Positions 45,880-54,056 of a stretch of DNA of 64,000 nucleotides are shown here, in pieces. This DNA comes from Butyrivibrio sp. AE3004 (GTDB taxonomy: Bacteria; Bacillota; Clostridia; Lachnospirales; Lachnospiraceae). The notes beneath the pieces are model-generated. The model saw only the letters and a list, made by a program, of their open reading frames with translations. It did not search any database and was not told the origin of the DNA. The stretch lies in the NCBI RefSeq assembly GCF_000703165.1, contig NZ_JNLQ01000001.1, positions 1-64,000 on the forward strand, read 5' to 3'. The translations under genes were made by a program, and so were the position numbers. How positions within the stretch are numbered: position 1 is the stretch's first letter; each line of letters begins with the position of its first letter.

Positions 45880-46449
45880 ATGAACGGTAATCTTGATATT
45901 TTGAGCTATCCTGTAACATACGGGATAATTGGAATAAACATAATAGTATTTTTGCTTATCAATATGAAAAAGCTCGATACATATGCGCTTGGATCATCCT
46001 ATATCAATACGGTGCAGGAAAAGCAGTACTATAGGGTCATCACAAGTGCATTTACGCAGAAGGAATTTCTGCATCTTATCTGCAACATGTACTCCCTGTA
46101 CAACATAGGCAGGATTCTTGAACATGCTCTTAAATCAAGACTGTATGCGGCTTGTTATGTACTTATTATGCTGGCAGGCGGTTACATATCAGCAAGAATC
46201 CACAAAAAGAGTTCACCTTTTACTGTAAGCATCGGGGCATCCGGTGTCATCTGTGGCCTTCTTGGAATATATATGGTGATAGCTTTTTCTGTCATGGGTC
46301 TTTCCGGGTTACGCTCGATGATTCCAACTATTGTTGTTCTTGCACTCATGACAACTTCCAAAAAGATAGATTCAATAGGTCATTTTACGGGACTTGCAGT
46401 GGGAATAATATGTGGGGTAGTTTTGGTAATCTTATATCCTTTTGTATGA
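45880..46449 (+). CDS. Rhomboid family intramembrane serine protease
   Basis: A 189-residue membrane protein with about six spans. The Ser of VSIGASGVICGLLG (GxSG) and the His of SIGHFTGLAVG form the rhomboid dyad, and FLHLICNMYSLYNIG is the conserved His/Asn helix. Rhomboids cut membrane proteins within the bilayer; the target is unknown. ATG 45880 has AAGGA upstream; ATG 45859 is also in frame. Short, as usual for bacterial core rhomboids. It lies just left of the Tn7-like element. Confidence 0.88.
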   Translation: MNGNLDILSYPVTYGIIGINIIVFLLINMKKLDTYALGSSYINTVQEKQYYRVITSAFTQKEFLHLICNMYSLYNIGRILEHALKSRLYAACYVLIMLAGGYISARIHKKSSPFTVSIGASGVICGLLGIYMVIAFSVMGLSGLRSMIPTIVVLALMTTSKKIDSIGHFTGLAVGIICGVVLVILYPFV

Positions 46450-46482
46450 AGTGTTGTATAAAGATAAAGCAGGGTAAATTAG

Positions 46483-46611
46483 ATGGATTTAAGAAAATAC
46501 ATGATAATCGCCAAGGGCGAGATATGCACAAAAAAAGTAAGATCATGTGTAAAGAATCTTGAAACCAATAAATATGATGTTACCTATTGTCAGATTAACC
46601 TAAAACAGTAA
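46483..46611 (+). pseudogene. 5' part of a host gene, apparently cut by the Tn7-like element
   Basis: A 42-codon ORF with GCAGGG eight bases before ATG: MDLRKYMIIAKGEICTKKVR and on to NKYDVTY. The last seven codons (CQINLKQ) would lie inside the transposon if its left tip is the TGTCAG at 46588. The body looks like a natural protein start and the end does not, which fits disruption. The family is not recognised. If the left tip is placed elsewhere, it is simply a small gene. Confidence 0.45.
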
Positions 46612-46625
46612 AATATACATATACG

Positions 46626-46658
46626 AGAAAGCTCACAACCATGGGCTTTCTTTTTTTT
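46626..46658 (+). terminator. Terminator inside the transposon left end
   Basis: AGAAAGC pairs with GCTTTCT around a 12-base loop and is followed by a T-run. It would block transcripts entering from the rhomboid side. Confidence 0.7.
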
Positions 46659-46689
46659 CACATTTTACATTACTCTCCATTTAGGTTAA

Positions 46690-46779
46690 ATTTTTAAAGC
46701 TAAAAATCGTAAAAAGCCGTACCATTTAAGCTATTTTTGTAAAAAGCCGTAATTTTAAAGATAAAAGTGTAAAAAGCCG
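46690..46779 (+). repeat. Three direct repeats at the left end, probable TnsB sites
   Basis: GTAAAAAGCCG occurs at 46709, 46739 and 46769, exactly 30 bases apart. Each is preceded by a related TTTAAAGCTAAAAAT-like stretch, so the unit is about 28 bp. Repeats of this size and placement at a transposon end are how Tn7-like TnsB sites look. Confidence 0.75.
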
Positions 46780-46807
46780 AATATGAGTGCCAAGGATATA
46801 ATTATGC

Positions 46808-46821
46808 CGATAATATTATCG
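46808..46821. promoter_or_regulatory. Palindromic operator before tnsA
   Basis: CGATAATATTATCG is a perfect 14-bp palindrome 40 bases before tnsA, overlapping the likely promoter region. It may be a repressor site controlling transposition genes. Confidence 0.5.
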
Positions 46822-46861
46822 TTATATAAACTTAATTTTATCGATAGGAGGTGCACTAAAA

Positions 46862-47518
46862 ATGTATCGATACGAGGAACCTATTTTCAGGCTGAGAAGT
46901 TCAAGCTATGGCAGTAACTATTGGGTATTTCACAGCAGAAAACTTCGGAGAAGAGTAGCAGTATTTTCTAACCTTGAATATGAGAATATTCTTACTCTTG
47001 AGATGAATCCTGATGTGGAGTGGTACTGTGAATATCCTTTGGAAACTACTGTCTATATAGGAGGGAAGGAGTCAAAGGTTCTATTCAATGCATGGGTAAA
47101 ATATAAAGACGGAACAGAAGAATATCAAGGTGTTGCATATCTTTGCAGTTCTGATGATAGTAAGGATCATGCGAAGGTTGCCTGCCAGTCGGCGTGGTGC
47201 TTACAGAATGAGGTCAATTTTGTATTCCGAAACGAAAAGAATATTGAAATAGGACCTTTCTATATCCGAAATATATCGCTTCTTGCAGCCAGGGCCAGAA
47301 GATTCACAGCTTGTGGAGTAAATGCAGACAGGATCTTCCTAAGTTTTATCCAGGCAAAAAGGCATATATGTATCGGTGAACTTGAAAAGATGGGGCGCCT
47401 AGAAAAGTACAGAGCGCTGGATTATATTTCAGATCTGTACTATAGAGGATTGGTCACACTGAGCAATATGAATACAGACTGCATCTCTGCAGATACGGAG
47501 GTGATCTCCATTGGCTAA
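46862..47518 (+). CDS. tnsA: TnsA-like protein with degenerate nuclease site
   Basis: A 218-residue protein with GAGGTG before the ATG. The layout matches TnsA: NLEYENILTLEMNPDVEWY, then EYPLE, then a strand-turn VLFNAWVKYKDG and a second strand EEYQGVAYL, then a helical C-terminal domain that in Tn7 binds TnsC. In active TnsA these strands carry the catalytic Asp (PDF/Y) and the (Q/E)VK; here they read Asn76 and Gly90-Val-Ala92, while the Glu (Glu39) is kept. So 5'-strand cutting is probably lost while the structural role remains. Residue assignments are by eye. Confidence 0.7.
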   Translation: MYRYEEPIFRLRSSSYGSNYWVFHSRKLRRRVAVFSNLEYENILTLEMNPDVEWYCEYPLETTVYIGGKESKVLFNAWVKYKDGTEEYQGVAYLCSSDDSKDHAKVACQSAWCLQNEVNFVFRNEKNIEIGPFYIRNISLLAARARRFTACGVNADRIFLSFIQAKRHICIGELEKMGRLEKYRALDYISDLYYRGLVTLSNMNTDCISADTEVISIG

Positions 47519-48884
47519 TAAAAAATATAATATCGAAGAACTCCGCCAGGCAAGGAGCATGTGGGCTGAACCGCTTATCAGTACTGTCCCTGAATCTAAA
47601 AGAAGTAGGTATATGCTAAATAAGCAGGCTGTAGATATGTACATAGATGGCGAATCTGTAAAAAAGATTACTGAAATGACAGGTATCCCCGGTTCGAGGA
47701 TGGTATCGCTGATAGAAAGATGTCTTTCTTCAAATGATGCAGGGAATATTCTTGGATATCATGGCCTTTTAACAGGAAGTAAACCCTTTAGAGAAACGAG
47801 ATCAGGACATGGCAGAGAGTTTGATCAGCTTCTGGAGAAGTATCCTCAATTGAAAGAGTTCATAATAGGGTGTTATTTTGGTGACAGGAAATATACGCTT
47901 GTCAGGAACATGAACATAACATCACTTCACAGGTTATTTCTTAAAGAATGCCGCAATCTTGGCATCACAGAGTGGCAGTACCCATTTACTACAGAAAACC
48001 GTGGATATGTCAGCATGTGTGCCTACGTCCATAAACTTGAAGCTGATAACATTTCTTTAAATGCCAGAATATTTGATAAAAATACTGCCCAGAAGCTTGC
48101 GTCTACAGGGATTGGGCACAGGCTTACAGTCAATCCGGTGGCTCCTTTTGCTACAGTACAGATTGACGGCCACATCATAGATATCGAATATGTAATTGAT
48201 GTACCCAATACAGACGGCACTGTTAGCAAGGTTGTTGCTACAAGGGCGTGGTTAATAGCCGTGATAGATATAGCAACAAGATGTATCCTTGGATATTCCC
48301 TTTCTCAGGAATTTAATTACGACCAGTATGATGTCATGGATGCTATTAAAAATGCCATCATACCGAAAACTCTGCTGGATCTGACCATCGAAGGACTTCA
48401 GTATCCATCTAATGGCGGTTTCTATTCAATCGCGTTTCCTGATTTCAAATATGCAGTCTTTGATTCAATAATGCTGGATAATGCAAAATCGCATCTGTCA
48501 GCATACACGGTAGGAAAACTTGTAGATGAGCTTGGCTGCTGCGTTAACTATGGATCTGTTGCAACTCCCGAAACAAGAGGAATTGTTGAAAGATTTTTCG
48601 GAACGCTAGAGTCCAGAGGATTCCATATGCTGCCATCAACAACCGGGTCAGATACCAAAGATCCTGTCAGAAAAAACCCCGAAAAAAATGCAATAAAATA
48701 TGATGTCACATATGAACAGATGACTGAACTGATAGATGTTCTCATAGCTGAGTATAATAACACACCCCATAAAGGGGTAGATGGACTTTCACCCTTAGAG
48801 TGCATGAGCTGCAAACTGTTTCAAGCGGGGCTTTCACCGGAAGACCTTTATACGTTGATGTTCCAAAGCAGAAAGGAGGGTTAA
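47511..48884 (+). CDS. tnsB: Tn7-like transposase TnsB (DDE)
   Basis: A 457-residue transposase. The N-terminal DNA-binding region ends near 195. The RNase-H-like core has Asp219 (VQIDGHIID), Asp323 (MLDNAKSH) and Glu360 (GIVERFFGTLE), a D-x35-E spacing as in rve/Mu-type transposases. It is shorter than Tn7 TnsB (about 700 residues) because the C-terminal part is brief. The start is TTG 47511 after the very long Shine-Dalgarno GGAGGTGATC, which overlaps the end of tnsA; ribosomes may pass straight from tnsA. Confidence 0.88.
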   Translation: MANKKYNIEELRQARSMWAEPLISTVPESKRSRYMLNKQAVDMYIDGESVKKITEMTGIPGSRMVSLIERCLSSNDAGNILGYHGLLTGSKPFRETRSGHGREFDQLLEKYPQLKEFIIGCYFGDRKYTLVRNMNITSLHRLFLKECRNLGITEWQYPFTTENRGYVSMCAYVHKLEADNISLNARIFDKNTAQKLASTGIGHRLTVNPVAPFATVQIDGHIIDIEYVIDVPNTDGTVSKVVATRAWLIAVIDIATRCILGYSLSQEFNYDQYDVMDAIKNAIIPKTLLDLTIEGLQYPSNGGFYSIAFPDFKYAVFDSIMLDNAKSHLSAYTVGKLVDELGCCVNYGSVATPETRGIVERFFGTLESRGFHMLPSTTGSDTKDPVRKNPEKNAIKYDVTYEQMTELIDVLIAEYNNTPHKGVDGLSPLECMSCKLFQAGLSPEDLYTLMFQSRKEG

Positions 48885-48887
48885 TGC

Positions 48888-49886
48888 GTGTATTCTGCAA
48901 AAGAAGCTGTATCAGCTAATAATATATCAGAACAGTTCATATCACAGATGACTATCCGCTATCTTACTTCCCGTAAGCTTGTATTTCCGACTAAGAGCAT
49001 CCTTGATGAAGAACGGAGAATCAATTCATGGCTCGGCATAGGAGCTTGTGGGAGTATTACTTATGGAAGAGCCAGGATAGGCAAGACGGTGTGCATGAAC
49101 TATGTAGCTGAATCCATAAGAAATCAATATGGGAGCCGTGAAATGGTCATTATATGGAATGTGACTGACCACCCCGAAACTGAGAGAAACTTCTATGCCT
49201 CGATACTTATGGCTATGGGCTATGAATGTCCCAGATACAGCACTGCACTAATACTAAAAGAACGAGTTCTTAATGAGCTTATATTACGTGCTCACGAGAC
49301 CCCCTTTAAGAAAGCAGTCATGTTCATTGATGAAGCCTGGAAACTAAGGGAAAAGGATTTTTACTGGCTTATGGATTTATATAACAATCTTAGCGGAAAA
49401 GATATCCAGTTATCTGTGTTCATGTACGGGACAAGGGAACTTAAGGATCTTAAGCATTCCTTTAAACTTCAGGGCAAAGATCAGATAGTTGGACGTTTCA
49501 TGATCAATGAAAGCCAGTTCTTTGGTATACAGGATCCCAAAGAGCTCCAGTTCTGCATGGCTTCGGTAGATAAACTTCATGTTTGCATGACAGACTATGA
49601 AATATTATCGGATGGACTTGTGGATTTTTATTTTCCTTACGCAGATGGTAAGACCTTTTTTGATATCAGCAATGACTTCTGGGAAGCATTTCAGAGTGTA
49701 AGGATTCAAAAGAGGATTGCGGCAGAAGATATTCCCATGAAATATTTCATAGATTCAATGGTGATCTGCCTCAATATGCATGGAAAACTGGGAAGCAGTC
49801 CAATTGCATTCCCTACGAGAAAGGAACTTGAAAGTTGTGTAGCGCTTTCGGGCTATGGTGAATCAGATGATGAATACACTAAATAA
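48888..49886 (+). CDS. tnsC: Tn7-like AAA+ regulator TnsC
   Basis: A 332-residue AAA+ ATPase: Walker A GRARIGKT (residues 60-67) and Walker B AVMFIDEAW, followed by a sensor (VFMYGTREL). In Tn7 it polymerises on DNA and links the target selector to TnsAB. GTG 48888 lies eight bases after AAGGAGG and starts four bases after the tnsB stop. ATG 48884 is out of frame and ends after 11 codons. Its end overlaps tniQ by 32 bases. Confidence 0.85.
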   Translation: MYSAKEAVSANNISEQFISQMTIRYLTSRKLVFPTKSILDEERRINSWLGIGACGSITYGRARIGKTVCMNYVAESIRNQYGSREMVIIWNVTDHPETERNFYASILMAMGYECPRYSTALILKERVLNELILRAHETPFKKAVMFIDEAWKLREKDFYWLMDLYNNLSGKDIQLSVFMYGTRELKDLKHSFKLQGKDQIVGRFMINESQFFGIQDPKELQFCMASVDKLHVCMTDYEILSDGLVDFYFPYADGKTFFDISNDFWEAFQSVRIQKRIAAEDIPMKYFIDSMVICLNMHGKLGSSPIAFPTRKELESCVALSGYGESDDEYTK

Positions 49887-51195
49887 AGAGGATTTACTTT
49901 TTTCCAGAAAATACAGATGGGATAAAGAATGGGTGAGACCTTATGAATCCATATTCAGCATTCTTGCAAACTTTTGCAGGGTCAACATATGTTCAAGTAA
50001 ACATGCGCTCAAAATGCTTGGAGCTGAAGCGACCAACGAGAAGAAATATATAGAAGGATTTCAGATGGATGGACATTGCAGAAACAGTTTAGAAACAATC
50101 AAGTGCCTTAATAAAATTTTGCCCCAGTGGTATATAGACAAAATGGAAATCTTTGCGCATATGGATTATAACACTGCAAGATCTTATTTTGGTACATATC
50201 ATATGCGAATATGCCCCAAATGCCTGAAAGATGGATATCATAGCATAATCCATCAGTTCAATTATGTAAAGACCTGCCCTTTCCACCCGGGAACAGGGAC
50301 GAATGGGAGATTTGTTTTTGAACATAATTTCTATCACGCAGAAGGAATCAGATGCAGTCCGTATGAGAAAGGGACAGGATTTAATGCTTATTTATTACCC
50401 CTTCCTTGCTGCAGGACTAATCCAAATGACTTTTATGATACAGATGTGATCAATAGATCTTTTGAAAAATATGGGAAAGTGTACACTTCAAATATAAGTT
50501 ATCTTTATTCACCTATTCTTTCTAAAGAAGCAGATAAAACGCCTATAATATCGAAAATGTATGTTGATCGACGCCCGGAAACATATGATTGTTTTCAAGC
50601 GGGTTTCTTCACGTGGTTTAATCAGCAGAATGTAGTATATAATCCATTTGAGCGCATAAAGAAGTTCTTCCGTATTATGCCTGCAGAGTATGACTCTTAT
50701 GATATGGTTGACTGCTTTTTATTCGCAAAATATATGTCTATCATAGGCAAGGGCATTTTCTCACTGTCAGAAAACGATGTTAACACCTTACATTACGTGG
50801 ACAGTATCCGTGATTCGGATATGACACTGCTCGCAATATGCTTCACATGGATAATGCAGGGCTTCGAAGAGCCCAGTGATGCTATCAGCGCAGCCTGCCT
50901 TGGACACAACATCCGGCCTGTAATGCAAAGAAATTTACGGTCATATACTCTGGAAGATGTTACTTGTGTAGGTGGGATACGTTTTTACGAAATTGGCGAA
51001 TCTGAAGCAGATAAAGTTTATCTTAAACTTTTCATCATGTCAGATATGATAGATGACCTATGGATCCAGTTCAAGAAATCAGCAACGTCTACAGGCGGAG
51101 TATATATATCTGATCCATGGAACACACTAATAATCCCGACATATCAGGTATTGTATCTGAAACATGAAGATATGTATGAAATAAGGAAATGCTAG
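49855..51195 (+). CDS. tniQ: TniQ/TnsD-family target selector
   Basis: A 446-residue protein. The TniQ zinc motif is clear: ICPKCLKDGYH and KTCPFHP near residues 120-145 (CxxC and CxxH). The N-terminal RPYESIFSILANFCRVNI is typical of TniQ. Length is like TnsD (508) and longer than small CRISPR-type TniQ, so it may bind an attachment site itself. Possible starts are 49855, 49867 and 49870, all inside tnsC, so translation is probably coupled. No Cas genes are near. Confidence 0.85.
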   Translation: MVNQMMNTLNKEDLLFSRKYRWDKEWVRPYESIFSILANFCRVNICSSKHALKMLGAEATNEKKYIEGFQMDGHCRNSLETIKCLNKILPQWYIDKMEIFAHMDYNTARSYFGTYHMRICPKCLKDGYHSIIHQFNYVKTCPFHPGTGTNGRFVFEHNFYHAEGIRCSPYEKGTGFNAYLLPLPCCRTNPNDFYDTDVINRSFEKYGKVYTSNISYLYSPILSKEADKTPIISKMYVDRRPETYDCFQAGFFTWFNQQNVVYNPFERIKKFFRIMPAEYDSYDMVDCFLFAKYMSIIGKGIFSLSENDVNTLHYVDSIRDSDMTLLAICFTWIMQGFEEPSDAISAACLGHNIRPVMQRNLRSYTLEDVTCVGGIRFYEIGESEADKVYLKLFIMSDMIDDLWIQFKKSATSTGGVYISDPWNTLIIPTYQVLYLKHEDMYEIRKC

Positions 51196-51273
51196 CTGTT
51201 ACTCTGTTGGAATTGACGAGGTAGGGCTAAAGTGTTATATTGTAACTAGAAAATAGTTGCAAGAGGAATTACT

Positions 51274-51534
51274 GTGCCAAAGAAATCAAAATTACTAGAA
51301 AAAATACTGTCAAAACCCGCACCGACAAGTTTTACAATAAGAGAACTGGACGCACTTATGAAGCAATGTGGCTGCGAAAAGTTCGAGGGCGGAAGAGGAT
51401 CAGGAATAGGCTATTATCATGTTGAAACCAAGCGCATCCTTCAATTTGACGGTCCACACCCAGGCAATGAGCTGTACAGGTATCATGTAAAGATGGTCAT
51501 AGCATTTCTTAAGGAAGTAGGTGAGATAGAATGA
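51274..51534 (+). CDS. hicA: HicA-type mRNA interferase toxin
   Basis: An 86-residue small toxin of the dsRBD-like HicA family. TIRELDALMKQCGCEKFEGG and ILQFDGPHPGNELYRYHVK contain the conserved glycines and the catalytic His (GPHPG or YHVK). GTG start after AGAGGAATT. It overlaps hicB by four bases (ATGA). It lies behind the transposon core and could be cargo that stabilises it. Confidence 0.85.
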   Translation: MPKKSKLLEKILSKPAPTSFTIRELDALMKQCGCEKFEGGRGSGIGYYHVETKRILQFDGPHPGNELYRYHVKMVIAFLKEVGEIE

Positions 51535-51878
51535 TAAGTTCACTGATGGAATACAACGGATATCATGCAAAGGTAGAATTTGACCAGGAAGATCAGATTT
51601 TTATCGGTCATGTTCTCGGAATCAATGATTCTCTGAACTTTCATGGAGAATCGGTAAAAGAGCTTACCCAGTCAATGCATGACTGTATAGATAATTACCT
51701 GGATTACTGCAAAAAGATTGGTAAAGAGCCTGAGCGTGAGTTTAAAGGCTCCTTCAATGTCCGTATTAAACCCGAACAGCACAAGAAAATTGCATTATAT
51801 GCTGCCAATGAAGGAATCACAATAAACCAGTTTGTATCCAGAGCTATTGATGATAAACTGGACATCCTAGAAGGTTAG
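51531..51878 (+). CDS. hicB: HicB-type antitoxin
   Basis: A 115-residue antitoxin. Residues 1-70 form the partial RNase-H-like fold of HicB (MEYNGYHAKVEFDQEDQIF, then GHVLGINDSLNFHG). Residues about 78-113 are a ribbon-helix-helix-like tail (FNVRIKPEQHKKIALYA, then GITINQFVSRAIDDKL) for operator binding. It is translated with hicA through a four-base overlap and followed by a terminator. Confidence 0.9.
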   Translation: MISSLMEYNGYHAKVEFDQEDQIFIGHVLGINDSLNFHGESVKELTQSMHDCIDNYLDYCKKIGKEPEREFKGSFNVRIKPEQHKKIALYAANEGITINQFVSRAIDDKLDILEG

Positions 51879-51946
51879 CCCAAAGACGCAATATTTTTGT
51901 TAATCCGCCGATTCGAGAACTGATAACTAAAGATGGATTTTATAAT

Positions 51947-51978
51947 GGAAAAGCCTTGATGACAAGGCTTTTCCTTAT
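51947..51978 (+). terminator. Terminator of hicAB
   Basis: GGAAAAGCCTTG (51947-51958) pairs exactly with CAAGGCTTTTCC (51963-51974), followed by TT and an AT-rich run. Confidence 0.8.
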
Positions 51979-52011
51979 TTGTTTCAACTATTAAAATATA
52001 AGGGTATGAAA

Positions 52012-52076
52012 CCTTTTCTGAGCAAATTAGATATGATGAGTTTAAAAAAGTTGTGGAGAAAATTAAGACATTATAA
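52012..52076 (+). pseudogene. Possible gene-tail remnant
   Basis: Twenty-one protein-like codons after a stop (YETFSEQIRYDEFKKVVEKI) with no start. It lies between hicAB and the IS91 remnant and could be the end of a gene interrupted by one of the mobile elements. Confidence 0.25.
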
Positions 52077-52133
52077 TCTGTAGAAGTGATTCATTTCGCT
52101 GATTAGATTTCAGTTAAAACTGATTAAGACAAA

Positions 52134-52943
52134 CTAAAGATTTACAATTCGACGATTGCTGATGGCAATGCGATGAGTATATTTTCCAAGATACTGGAAA
52201 ACTTCCTGTGCACCAGCAAATGTCCTCTTTGAATAGACAATCCAGTCCGTTTCATACAGCTTATTCATCAGTTCCTTGAATTCATAATCGTTTTTAAGAT
52301 AGGATGATTGGCCGGTATATTTGAGTTTTCCTGTGTCATGTAATAACTTCAACTCGCTTAAGTAGTAACGCCTGAATACAGGGGACATGACTTTTACAGG
52401 AAGAAAAAACTTATGGCCTTTGTCTTTCCAGTGATTGTTTTTATCCAGCCCGCCGCCAAGAACAATTACATGCAGATGTGGGTGGTAATTAAGCATGGAA
52501 CCCCAGGTATGAAGAACACAGATGTAACCAATCCTGGCTCCAAAGTGCTTGGGATCCTTTGATAATTCTGAGAGTGTTTTGTTAGCTGCATGGTAAAGAG
52601 CATCGTATAGGAGTTTCTGGTTTGAATACACAAGTGCATAAAGTTGGCTTGGAATGGAAAATACTGTGTGAAAATATGGGGCATCCAGCACATCCTCACG
52701 GCGCAGATCAATCCATTCATCTATGTTCATGCCCTGACACATCGGACAATGGCGGTTCTTGCATGAATTATAGTGGATGTAAGTTGAATGGCAGGATTCA
52801 CACTCGCTGACATGTGCACCCATCTCAGCAGTCCGGCAACTCCTGATACAGCGTATGGCATTGAGCTGCACATCAGAAAAAGATCTGTCAGCAATAGTGG
52901 GAAGAAACTGCTCAAACACATCCTGTATAGTTACATTACTCAT
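52134..52943 (-). pseudogene. IS91-family HUH transposase, C-terminally truncated
   Basis: 269 codons remain of about 370-400. The N-terminal zinc-binding part is intact (CESCHSTYIH, CKNRHCPMCQ), and the HUH metal motif is NYHPHLHVIVLGGG. The catalytic-Tyr region FQYLGKYTHRIAISNRRI is reached, but the ORF ends three codons later at a foreign stop. It begins inside the end of the integrase gene (8-base overlap). It may still nick DNA, but the missing tail makes transposition unlikely. Confidence 0.8.
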
Positions 52944-53844
52944 CCTTCTTGCCCTCAGACTTCTTTTTTGAAGACTTTTCGCTGGTAGAAGAGCCCTTGC
53001 GAGGGGATTTCTTTTTTCTGTCCAGGGGACTCTTTATACCCATCAAAGATTTATTTGTAACGTTTATATATACTGCTGTAGAATTGGGAGACCTATGTCC
53101 AAGCATGGACTGTACATACTCGCGCTTAGTATCATCCTCAATGAGATGTGTTGCGAAGGAATGGCGAAGAACGTGGGGATGGATTTTGATACCAGCTTCG
53201 GCTCCGACTTTTTTGAGCATTGTCTGTATTGCTCCGGGTTTCAAAGGTTTATGTGGCCTTCTGAGAGTAACAAAGAGAGTATCACGTGGATCAGGACAGG
53301 AATACCAATACTGTTTGAGAAGTTCCAGAGCTCTTTCAGACAGAATGGTCCAATGATCCCCATGATTCTTTGAATTTCTTACATGAACCTGCATGGTAGA
53401 CATGTAAATATCTGTTGGAGCAAGCTTGCAAACCTCACCGACTCTGAGACCTGATGAATAGGTAAGAGCGATGATTGCTTTGTTTCTGATATTTGTAGAA
53501 GTATCAATCAGCTTTTCAATATCATCTCTGGAAGCAACCTGGGGTAACGTCCAGTTTCTCTTCATTCGGGGAACTATATCAAGGTCCCAGGTGATGTGAA
53601 GAATGTATCTGTAGAAGAAAACAAGCGCAGAATTAATGCCATTACAGCTTTCCGGCGTGACACCATCATTTCGCTTCTTTATGATATATTCTCGCGCATC
53701 ATAAAGCGTAAGTTCATTGAAAGGTTTGTTTCCGGTCCATTCCAGAAATTTACCTATATGATATGTGTATTGCTTACAAGTGCCCTCAGATCGATTCCTG
53801 ATCCTGCACTCTTCATGAATCTGCCTTTTTAATGATTCGTCCAT
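52936..53844 (-). CDS. Tyrosine recombinase of the IS91-associated type
   Basis: A 302-residue integrase. The N-terminal SAM-like core-binding domain covers about 1-95 (HIGKFLEWTGNKPFNELTL). The catalytic domain has Arg in SSGLRVGEVCKL, HVLRHSFATHLIEDD (HxxR), LGHRS and Tyr in STAVYINVTNKS. A Lys/Ser-rich tail ends the protein. GGAGG lies before the ATG but inside a hairpin. In IS91-like units it accompanies the HUH transposase; its exact role is not established. Confidence 0.88.
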   Translation of the reverse strand: MDESLKRQIHEECRIRNRSEGTCKQYTYHIGKFLEWTGNKPFNELTLYDAREYIIKKRNDGVTPESCNGINSALVFFYRYILHITWDLDIVPRMKRNWTLPQVASRDDIEKLIDTSTNIRNKAIIALTYSSGLRVGEVCKLAPTDIYMSTMQVHVRNSKNHGDHWTILSERALELLKQYWYSCPDPRDTLFVTLRRPHKPLKPGAIQTMLKKVGAEAGIKIHPHVLRHSFATHLIEDDTKREYVQSMLGHRSPNSTAVYINVTNKSLMGIKSPLDRKKKSPRKGSSTSEKSSKKKSEGKKDE

Positions 53845-53851
53845 AATAAAA

Positions 53852-53899
53852 CCTCCGTAAATGTAGTAGTAAAAATGTGGTTACTACTGGTTACGGAGG
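53852..53899 (-). promoter_or_regulatory. Hairpin sequestering the integrase ribosome site
   Basis: CCTCCGTAA (53852-53860) pairs with TTACGGAGG (53891-53899), and AGTAGTAA (53865-53872) pairs with TTACTACT (53881-53888). In the integrase mRNA the GGAGG of 53856-53852 is inside the outer stem, so translation should be low unless the structure opens. Confidence 0.65.
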
Positions 53900-54056
53900 G
53901 TAACGAATTCTGTGAATATACTTGTAAGGCTTGTTTGTAGGTGATATTCTCTTCATAGCAGTAGTAGTGGCTTTTGGTAGTGTTTGGTTTTTGTGTGGTA
54001 ACTTAAACGATACATCATCAGGACGTCACTATCTACTGCTTTTTAAGTAAAAGAAA

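Larger units (their letters stand above)
46588..51195 (+). mobile_element. Tn7-like transposon (tnsA-tnsB-tnsC-tniQ); right end not found
   Basis: Four genes in the standard Tn7 order lie behind a left end with three 30-bp-spaced repeats. The tip is placed at TGTCAGATTAACC (46588) because Tn7-like ends begin TGT and a host ORF loses its natural end there; this is an inference. I searched for inverted GTAAAAAGCCG copies to the right and saw none. The hicAB pair (51274-51878) may be cargo, and the IS91-like element at 52134 may have removed the right end. No CRISPR or Cas genes are present. Confidence 0.65.

Noticed and set aside
46690..46779. Regular 30-bp repeats as a CRISPR array
   Set aside because: Only three units; the part between cores is also repeated, so there are no unique spacers, and no cas genes are near. 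TnsB sites explain them better.
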